Shown piece by piece: positions 17,619 to 26,200 of a stretch of DNA of 64,000 bases. Source of the stretch: Solibacillus sp. FSL K6-1523 (GTDB lineage: Bacteria > Bacillota > Bacilli > Bacillales_A > Planococcaceae); NCBI RefSeq assembly GCF_038005225.1, contig NZ_JBBOSU010000001.1, positions 608,001 to 672,000 on the forward strand. The letters are read 5' to 3'. Every line of letters starts with the position of its first letter. Position 1 is the first letter of the stretch. The notes beneath the pieces were generated by a model. That model was not told where the DNA came from. It did no database searches and saw only the letters and a list, made by a program, of their open reading frames with translations. A program made the position numbers and the translations under genes.

Positions 17619-17731
17619 TGATCTTTTAATCCAGAAAACATACTTGTGGCTTAGGGCTTTCTTTTTGCTTTCTTAGCTAAATATCGTGCATCGGATGCAT
17701 AAACAATGTATTCAAACATATGTAGTAAAAA

Positions 17732-17771
17732 TAGCCAGCCATCTAAAAAAATTAGATAGTTGGCTATAAAG
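17732..17771. terminator. bidirectional terminator hairpin
   Basis: TAGCCAGCCATCTAA (17732-17746) pairs with TTAGATAGTTGGCTA (17752-17766) with one mismatch and one G-U. On the minus strand it is followed by TTTTTAC. It lies between the GGDEF remnant and the leftward gene remnant at 17786. Confidence 0.65.
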
Positions 17772-17785
17772 TCAGTTTGTTTTTA

Positions 17786-18240
17786 TTAATGCTCATACTC
17801 GATCGTAGTTTCTCTCTTTCCAGGTTTCACTTGTTCATATGCGTTTATTGCTGTTTGTACGTATTGCTTTGGATTTTTCTTATAGTGAATCCGAACAGGT
17901 TTTTCCTTATATTCATCTGTTTGCTCATATTCATGCTTGGCATCAGCTAAATGCTTTGCGCGTATTTCGCGTTCCTCAGGGTTTTGATGCTTTTCGATTT
18001 GCTTCGAAGCACGATAAGCGACCATTTGTACATCGGTTTTCGTTGGTGCGATTTTCATACCGAGCTCAATTACTTCGCGCTCATACATAACTCGGTCAAT
18101 ATAATCGACCATGCCCGGAGCATTTTTACGCACGTAAGCCATTTCCTCAGGCGTAAGCTTTTTGCCATTTTTCAATTAAACGCTGTGCCTTTGGGTCATC
18201 TTCACCCATATTTGTTCGTGCTTCCTCTATCTCCGTAATA
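17786..18240 (-). pseudogene. uncharacterised gene remnant (129-codon open part)
   Basis: The longest open part (18175 to 17786) starts with TTG, lacks a ribosome site, and encodes a charged helical protein: LTPEEMAYVRKNAPGMVDYI, then VMYEREVIELGMKIAPTKTD and a Lys/Glu-rich tail ending TTIEYEH. Just upstream another minus frame reads TEIEEARTNMGEDDPKAQRL then IEKW before drifting out. The join at about 18170 looks like one frameshift in a longer gene. The upstream side ends near terminator module copy 4, which may have replaced its 5' end. I do not recognise the family and infer no function. It may still be a real short gene. Confidence 0.4.
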
Positions 18241-18249
18241 TATAAATAC

Positions 18250-18309
18250 ATTGAATTTGGTTATATGTGGGAAGTCCTATGTGAGATTTGCATGGGGCTT
18301 TTCTTTTTG
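18250..18309 (+). terminator. terminator module, copy 4 (orphan)
   Basis: AAGTCCTATGTGA (18272-18284), loop GAT, TTGCATGGGGCTT (18288-18300), then TTCTTTTT. It is preceded by ATTGAATTTGG. Unlike the other copies, no intact plus-strand gene ends just before it. The following gap to 18640 shows no other coding or structural signal. Confidence 0.75.
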
Positions 18310-18640
18310 CGCTCTAGCCTGTGTAAAATAGGTGATTAGGCTTCTTCCTCGTCCAGCGGAATTTGTCGAAGTTGTATGAGTGATACTAGTATCAGAGGGT
18401 TACTGTCGAAAAATACATTAGGGTATTACCAATATATCTCAAAAGCTCACAAAAGGTCTCATGGAGTTCATCTAATGCCGATGCTACCATTATGTGTAGG
18501 GCATATGAATTGCTCTATATATTCAATGTGACGTAATAGAAAGGCGTGATGATACATTGCCAAATTAGGCTGAGGTTCTGATTTTATACGGGAATAAGTA
18601 GCTGCTTCACCAACTTAAAATTGAAGGGAGATTAGCCTAA

Positions 18641-21600
18641 ATGAGCTGTACAAAATGGAGAGCCTGTAAGAGTACTATTTTGTCTAGCATTTTAGTTGTA
18701 AGTTTACTAACACCTGCTTTTCCACGAACAACAACTGCTATGAGCAATTCAAATGCTTCCGATCTCTTTATATCCGAATATGTAGAAGGGGGCGGTTTTA
18801 ACAAAGCGCTCGAACTATATAACGGCACAGGGGAAGCAATTGACTTGAGTGCTTATACGTTGGAACTATATGCAAATGGTTCGATGAATGCTTCCGCACA
18901 ACTCGCTTTATCGGGAAATTTAAACGATGGGGAAACCTATGTAATCTATCATCCAGATGCAGTTACACAATTAAGCAGTAAAGGGGATTTAGAAAATGGA
19001 AGTGTGATTAATTTTAATGGTGATGATGCCATTGTTTTAAAAAAATCGGATAACGTCATCGATTCTTTTGGACAAGTAGGCGCTAGAAGTAACTGGGGAA
19101 CGGATGTAACGTTAGTCCGAAACCCAACAGTAACAGCCGGCGATCCAATCTCGAATGATTCTTTTAATCGAGATGAAGAGTGGACGAGTTATCCGAAAGA
19201 TACGTTTGATTATTTAGGGTTCCACGACATGGATGGGTCTTCTCCAGGAGAACCGGAGGAACCAGAACCAACAAATGTTCTATCAATTGCTGAAGCACGT
19301 GCACTTCCTATTGGTGAAACGGTTGCCATTAAAGGGACTGTTGCTGCTATCTTGAAAAATACGATTTCAGTTCAAGATGAAACAGGTGGTATTGCAGTTC
19401 GACCAACTAGTTTAAATGTGAAAAGCGGGGATGTAGTTATATTAACGGGTACATTGGCAGATTACCGTGGATTGCTTCAACTAGATAGTGCGACAATTGT
19501 TGACACTGTCGAAAATAGAGGGGAGCCTACGCCAAAAGTAATAACAGGTGCAGAAGTTTCTGAAGCGAATGAATCACAACTTGTAACAATTCACAATGTG
19601 GTTTTGTCTGATGTACAAGCTGGCAGTGGCTGGGCAAATTATGTTGCAACGGATGGACATGAGTTCCTTGTTCGAGATGAAAATGCTTCATTCAATTTAG
19701 CTGTTGGCACGACATATGATTCGATTACAGGCATTGTCCAGCAGTTCGACAATGATTATCAAGTTATCCCAAGGTCCAGTGCGGATATTGTTGCGGATCA
19801 GACATTGGTCCAACCTGCTTTAGCAAATCCGAGTAGTGGAACTTTTATTGGGAAAACAACGATTGCTTTAACTACAGGAACAGCAAACGCACAAATTTTC
19901 TATACGGTAGACGAAACGGATCCGATTGCAAATGGTGTTGTGTATACAACGCCAATTGAAATTGCAGAAGACACGGTGCTAAAAGCGGTCGTGAAAACAG
20001 ATGATCAACGTTTTAGTGAAGTGAGTACGTACACTTATGTGATTGCGGATAGTCTTCAAATTCATGATATTCAAGGCACGGGTCATACTTCACCATTTAA
20101 CAATCAAGTGGTGGAAGGGATTGAAGGAATTGTTACGTATTCCTTTACATTAAGCGGTTCTACGTATTACCACATTCAAACGCCGGATGAATTTATCGAT
20201 GATGATCCAAAAACATCTGAAGGAATCGTTCTTTACAGTGGACGAAACACTTGGCCAATTCAAGTTGGAGATCTTGTTTCTGTTACAGGGAAAGTAAGTG
20301 AATTTGCCATTGACGGATATGATGATCGACAACAAACAGATATGAAAGTAACACAAATTAATGTGCGTGATGATCAAGGTGGGAAAGTGACAGTTTTAAA
20401 AAGTAATGTGACACTACCTAATCCAGTCATTATTGATGAAAACAATTTACCACAACAGCATATTGATAGTGATTACTTAACTGTTTTTAATCCAGATGTC
20501 GATGCGATTGATTTCTGGGAAAGTTTAGAAGGTATGCGTGTACAAGTTGGAAATGTGAAAGCAACTGCACCACAAGAGCATGGTGATTTAGTAACGGTTC
20601 TTGAAAGTGCAGCGACCAACACATTGCACGGTGGTCTTTTATTAGAAGAGGACAATGAAAATGCCAACCGTATTCAGTTTCGTTTAGAGCCGAATGGTCC
20701 AGGGCGAGATTTCGAAGTAGCAACAGGTGACGCATTTAATGGTCCGATTACTGGTGTAGTCGGCTATTCATTCCAAAACTATAAAATTTACGTTTCGTTA
20801 GATGAAATGAAGGCGGCACATAAAAAAGGAAACGCTTCGCCAGAAAAAACAACGATTGTAAAAGCGGAAGATAAATTGACAATCGCTTCTTACAACTTGG
20901 AGAATTTCTCGAACAATACGAAAACGACAACGGTAGATAAAGAGAGAAAATTGGCGCGAGCTTTCGCTATTGATATGCAAAACCCTGACATCATCGGCGT
21001 GACGGAAGTGCAGGATAATAACGGCCCTGACAACGGCGATTCAAAGGCGAATGAAAGTTATACGCGTTTAATTCGAGCGATTAAAGATGCGGGTGGCGTC
21101 CAATACGAGTACGTTAATATTGATCCGGTAAATAACGAAGATGGCGGACAACCGAACGCGAATATTCGAGTAGGCTTCCTATATAATCCGGCACGTGTAA
21201 CATTAACGGAAGGGGCTTCTCACGGCAATGCTACAACTGCGGTCGGTTATGAAAATGGCAAGTTGACGCATAATCCAGGTCGTATTGAGCCGAACAATGA
21301 AGCATTTAAAAGCAGCCGTAAACCGTTAGTGGCACAGTTTGAGTTCCAAGGAGAATCAGTTATTGTAATCGCGAATCACTGGAATTCAAAATCAGGAGAT
21401 ACACCATTATTCGGATCGACACAACCGCCAATTTACGGTAGTGAAGTACAACGGAAAAAGATTGCCTATATTGTTCAGCAATTTATTGCAAACGTTAAAA
21501 CTGAAAATCCAGATGCAAATATTGTATCTGTAGGTGATTTTAATGACTTCCAATTCTCTGAAAGCTTAAAAATCCATGAAGGCGATCATATGACGAATAT

Positions 21601-23179
21601 GATTAATAAAGTGGAAACTTCTGATCGATATTCGTATGTATACCAAGGGAATTCCCAAGTGCTCGATCATATTTTAGTATCCAATAATTTAGTCGAGCAA
21701 ACAGAAATCGACATTTTGCATATTAATGCGGATTTCACTGACATGGCGGGACGTGCAAGCGATCATGATCCGATATTAGTACAAGTTGGGTTTGGTACGC
21801 CAGTTATTTGGGAGCCACTGCCAATTGGAAAAGAGTATAACTTAATAAATGAGAAGAAAAAGCAAGTAGTCATTGCAGAGCCGAGTGTTTCAGTGTATAT
21901 GGATGCAGCGACAATGCTGAAAGAAGGTATTTATCTAAAAGGGAATTATGCAGAACTAACAGGTGAAGGATTTAAAACGAATCGTGTTATTTTGCAACCG
22001 AAAAAAGATGGCATAAAAGTGGATTTAAAAGGCACAACGATGGGACATATCACGGTTGAAGGACCGAATAAAGTGGCTATTAAAGGTGCTGAAAACATCC
22101 AAAAAATCGAATATGTTGCAGGGGCTAGCGCGGAAAATACCGTATTTTATGATTCGAATGGAAAGCAAATTTATAATCCAACGAAAAATGAAGCGCCTGT
22201 CATGACAAAAGAGATTACGAATCAACAAGTGAAACCAGGTGTGACGCTGTCAATCGCACTCGCTGACCATTTCACAGATCCAAACGGTGATAAATTGGTC
22301 TATTCTACTTCGAAAGGGACTATTAATCTATCGACGGATGTATTAACGCTAAAGCTTGAAAAAGGTAGTCATATTATCAAGGTTACGGCAAGCGATGGAG
22401 CGAAGTCTGTATCAATTAGTTTCAATGTAACGGTGTCAGATGAGGAAATACCACCAAACCCAGCGGATGACTACTATAAAGAGGCAAATGGCAAAGAGGG
22501 ACAGGCATTAAAAAATTCCCTTCATAGTATCATTTCTAATCATAGGCAACTTAATTATTCAGAAGTGTGGGAAGCATTGCGAGAAACAGATGAAGATCCG
22601 AATAATGTTAATAACGTCATTTTGCTTTACTCAAATGAATCCCGTGCAAAAACTCGGAACGGCGGCAATGTGGGAGACTGGAATCGTGAGCATGTATGGG
22701 CAAAATCCCATGGCAACTTCGGTACGAGTAAAGGACCAGGGACGGATATCCATCATCTACGCCCAACAGATGTACAGGTGAACAGCGCCCGTGGAAATCT
22801 TGATTTTGATAACGGTGGAAAAGCGGTTAAAGGCTGTGACGGTTGCTTGAAAAGTTCAAATTCTTGGGAACCACCAAACCGCGTTAAAGGTGACGTAGCA
22901 AGAATGCTATTTTACATGGCTACTCGATATGAAGCGGGTGACCGTGTTGATCTTGAATTGAACGAAAAGCTAAATAACGGTTCGGCTCCCTATCACGGCA
23001 AGCTTTCTATTCTATTAGAATGGCATGAAATGGACCCAGTTGACGAATTTGAGAGAAATCGAAATGAAGTAATTTTTAAATGGCAAGGCAATCGTAATCC
23101 ATTCATCGACCATCCGGAATGGGTGGAATTAATTTGGAATGCGTCGTCTGATTCGAACGTTTTACAAATGGCATCATAG
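18641..23179 (+). CDS. Giant secreted double nuclease (EEP-type plus endonuclease I)
   Basis: A 1512-aa exported protein. The signal peptide covers about 1-33. Domains in order: lamin-tail domain (about 40-190, DLFISEYVEGG); YhcR-type OB fold (about 212-290, IAEARALPIGETVAIKGTV); a further OB-like part to 375; chitobiase C-terminal-like domain (about 394-470, IFYTVDETDP); an endonuclease/exonuclease/phosphatase domain (about 745-1046, with IASYNLENF, VTEVQD, IANHWNSK, VGDFNDF and ASDHDP); an Ig/cadherin-like linker; and an endonuclease I domain (about 1277-1500, with NREHVWAKSHG and DIHHLRPTD). Both nuclease sites look complete. It resembles a fusion of B. subtilis YhcR-like and YurI-like activities and should degrade extracellular DNA or RNA. 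GAAGGGAGA precedes the ATG. The protease gene follows after 55 bases and may be co-transcribed. No wall anchor is seen. Confidence 0.9.
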   Translation: MSCTKWRACKSTILSSILVVSLLTPAFPRTTTAMSNSNASDLFISEYVEGGGFNKALELYNGTGEAIDLSAYTLELYANGSMNASAQLALSGNLNDGETYVIYHPDAVTQLSSKGDLENGSVINFNGDDAIVLKKSDNVIDSFGQVGARSNWGTDVTLVRNPTVTAGDPISNDSFNRDEEWTSYPKDTFDYLGFHDMDGSSPGEPEEPEPTNVLSIAEARALPIGETVAIKGTVAAILKNTISVQDETGGIAVRPTSLNVKSGDVVILTGTLADYRGLLQLDSATIVDTVENRGEPTPKVITGAEVSEANESQLVTIHNVVLSDVQAGSGWANYVATDGHEFLVRDENASFNLAVGTTYDSITGIVQQFDNDYQVIPRSSADIVADQTLVQPALANPSSGTFIGKTTIALTTGTANAQIFYTVDETDPIANGVVYTTPIEIAEDTVLKAVVKTDDQRFSEVSTYTYVIADSLQIHDIQGTGHTSPFNNQVVEGIEGIVTYSFTLSGSTYYHIQTPDEFIDDDPKTSEGIVLYSGRNTWPIQVGDLVSVTGKVSEFAIDGYDDRQQTDMKVTQINVRDDQGGKVTVLKSNVTLPNPVIIDENNLPQQHIDSDYLTVFNPDVDAIDFWESLEGMRVQVGNVKATAPQEHGDLVTVLESAATNTLHGGLLLEEDNENANRIQFRLEPNGPGRDFEVATGDAFNGPITGVVGYSFQNYKIYVSLDEMKAAHKKGNASPEKTTIVKAEDKLTIASYNLENFSNNTKTTTVDKERKLARAFAIDMQNPDIIGVTEVQDNNGPDNGDSKANESYTRLIRAIKDAGGVQYEYVNIDPVNNEDGGQPNANIRVGFLYNPARVTLTEGASHGNATTAVGYENGKLTHNPGRIEPNNEAFKSSRKPLVAQFEFQGESVIVIANHWNSKSGDTPLFGSTQPPIYGSEVQRKKIAYIVQQFIANVKTENPDANIVSVGDFNDFQFSESLKIHEGDHMTNMINKVETSDRYSYVYQGNSQVLDHILVSNNLVEQTEIDILHINADFTDMAGRASDHDPILVQVGFGTPVIWEPLPIGKEYNLINEKKKQVVIAEPSVSVYMDAATMLKEGIYLKGNYAELTGEGFKTNRVILQPKKDGIKVDLKGTTMGHITVEGPNKVAIKGAENIQKIEYVAGASAENTVFYDSNGKQIYNPTKNEAPVMTKEITNQQVKPGVTLSIALADHFTDPNGDKLVYSTSKGTINLSTDVLTLKLEKGSHIIKVTASDGAKSVSISFNVTVSDEEIPPNPADDYYKEANGKEGQALKNSLHSIISNHRQLNYSEVWEALRETDEDPNNVNNVILLYSNESRAKTRNGGNVGDWNREHVWAKSHGNFGTSKGPGTDIHHLRPTDVQVNSARGNLDFDNGGKAVKGCDGCLKSSNSWEPPNRVKGDVARMLFYMATRYEAGDRVDLELNEKLNNGSAPYHGKLSILLEWHEMDPVDEFERNRNEVIFKWQGNRNPFIDHPEWVELIWNASSDSNVLQMAS

Positions 23180-23234
23180 ACAACCACATACATGAGCAAC
23201 GCACTAAAAATAAAGTGTAGTATGGAGGTATTTA

Positions 23235-26200
23235 ATGAAGAACAAATGTATAAATCGACTATTTAGTTCAATTTTAGTTCTAGCTATGATCTTTTCGTTG
23301 TTTAGTCCGATTCAAATGGCATCGGCAAACGAAATAAAACCATTTAAACAAACGACACAAAGCGAAAGCACGATGCAATTAAAGGCAGCGATTGCCGACC
23401 AATTAAATGTGCTAGATGGGGGACCGCAATTACACAAAGAATTGCAAGGTTTATCTGGCAATCAAGACTTGGCGGTCATCATTCACTTATCTGAAAAACC
23501 AGTAGCTCTTGAAAAAGGGATACACAACTTAAATGGCACAGCTTTCTCTACTGCACAGGAAAATCAAGTGCGTACAAAAGTCCAATCACAGCAAAATTTC
23601 GTACTAAAAGAATTACGTTTAAACAACATTAATATTGAAGAAGGCTATTCTTACGACACCGTACTAAATGGATTCTCTGCCGTAGTAAAAGCGGATGATC
23701 TAGATAAACTTCTAACAATTGAAGGCATTACATTAGTTGAGCCTGACACAATTGTTTATGCTTCAGAACAACCATTAAAAAATAAACCTACGACATCATC
23801 GAATCCACTAAAAAAAGATGCACAACTCGATGCATTAATGAATACAAGTAACTCATTTTTAGGTATTGAAAAGCTTTGGAATGAAGGGATTGAAGGGCAA
23901 GGGATCAAAGTTGCTGTACTAGATACAGGAATTGACGCCGATCATCCAGATTTTGCGGGAATTTATAAAGGCGGAAAAAACTTTATTCCGAATTCGTCTT
24001 CTTATACAAGAAATCGCGCGGACGATGATGCATCTGAAACATCACCTGTAGAGCGTCCTGCGAATATGCCTGAATTTAATGACAGAGGAAGTTCTTTCTA
24101 TACGTCACACGGCTCGCATGTAGCAGGAACAATCGCTGCAATTGGTGCGAATGAATATGGGATTAAAGGGATTGCACCGAAAGTAGATTTATATGCATAT
24201 CGTGTACTTGGTGCATATGGAAGCGGTGCTACATCTGGTATTGTGAAGGCCATTGACACAGCTGTCATTGAAGACATGGATGTTATTAACCTTTCATTAG
24301 GTGGAGGGGCGAACACTGAGACTGATAGTGGATCATTTGCCATTAATAACGCGATGATGGCTGGTACAATTTCGGTTATCGCAACAGGAAATGAAGGGCC
24401 TAATCGTGGCACAATGGGGACGCCATCTACGGCTCGTTTAGGAATTGCTGTAGGGAACACGACGAACCCAGAAGTGATGCATAATGGACAAGTAAATATT
24501 ACAGTTGACAGTTATCAATTAACGAAACAATTGGAAATAATGGGGACAACTTTCGGAAAAGATTTAGCGACACAACTTCAAGGTGAGTTTGAAATTGTTG
24601 CCGTTCCTGGATATGGAGAAGCAAAAGATTATACAGGTATTGACGTGAACGGGAAAGTGGCATTAATTTCTCGTGGTGATATTGCATTTGTCGATAAAAT
24701 TGAGCATGCAAAGGATAACGGTGCAATCGCAACAATTATTCATAACTTTGCGGGCGGAACAAATGCACCAAATGCTTCAGGAACATTTTTAGGAGATTCA
24801 TTTGCATTTTTACCATCGTATGATATGTCTCAAACAGATGGGGATGCAATTCGCGCAGCTCTAAAAGAAGGAACAGGAACAGTTACTTTTGGTAACTTTA
24901 GCTCTACTCAAACAGTTGGTGATGAAGTAAATGATTCAAGTTCACGTGGACCATCTACACCGAACTTTGATATTAAACCAGATGTAACAGCACCTGGTAC
25001 AAATATTATGTCTACAATTCCAATGTACAAAGCAGATTTCCCTGACGCAACGTATGAAGAGGCGTTTGACCGTAAAACGGGTACGTCAATGGCTACTCCA
25101 CATATCGCGGGTATCGCTGCGCTTGTTAAACAAGCAAATCCGAGTTGGAATGCATTTGATGTAAAAGTAGCACTTTCAAATACGGCAAAAGTACTTGATC
25201 AATCGAAATATGATGTATTTGCGCAAGGTGCAGGTCGAGTAAATGCTTATGCTGCTGCACACCCAAATGTACTTGCATATGCAGTGGATCAAGCCGTGCT
25301 AGATAGCAGCGGTGCAATTGTTGAAAATTTAAAGGGTACTGTAACATTTGGACCTCAGTCACTAGAGGAGAATATTTCTGTTACGAAACAAATTGTTGTG
25401 AAAGATATGAAAGGGAGCGGCGGGAATTACAATGTATCGGTAGATGTTACGAAATCATTTGGTGATGCACAAGTAACGGTTGATAAATCGTCGTTCACAT
25501 TAGCTGGGGAGCAAGTGTTAGATATTGCATTAACCGCTTCAAAAGCTACAGCTTCACAGGGGGCAGAAATTTTAGGATATATCCATATTAACGGTGGAGA
25601 TACTGCAATTTCATTACCATTTGCAGCAGACTTTGGTGGTGGATCTCAAACAGAGATTACGAATATGGCAATTACTGAAACAGACCTATCTTTCAATAAT
25701 GACGGTGTGAAAGATTCAGCAGTACTTTCCTTCATACTAACAGGCGATGTTGCAACAAACTATATTGAGATTTGGGATATTATGAATCCTGAAGGCGGCG
25801 AATATGGTGATGGTTATATTGGTTATTTACATGGTGCGAATTTCCTTGCAAAAGGATCTTATACATTAAATGTAGCAGGTCAGTATAGACCATGGAGCGG
25901 CGCAGCGCCAACAACAATTCCAGACGGTCTGTATACAATTGACTTTACAGCACAAGCAGCATCAGGGATTATTGGAGACTATGTAGGACCGATTGTTGTC
26001 AAAACAACAAAACCAGAAGTTACAGGTACAGTTACAGAAAAAGTGGCGACTGGACAAGTAGTGGATAAATATCTTGACTACAACGAAGAATTATATTGGT
26101 ACGGTTTAGACTATGATTTAAATGAAAAGCTACAAGCATCATATATTCCAACGATTAATGGCAAAGAGGCGGCAGCGGTACCATTTAAATTAGCACAAGA

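Noticed and set aside
24098-24460. 120-codon minus-strand open frame
   Set aside because: It is antisense to the protease catalytic domain, whose triad motifs prove the plus strand.
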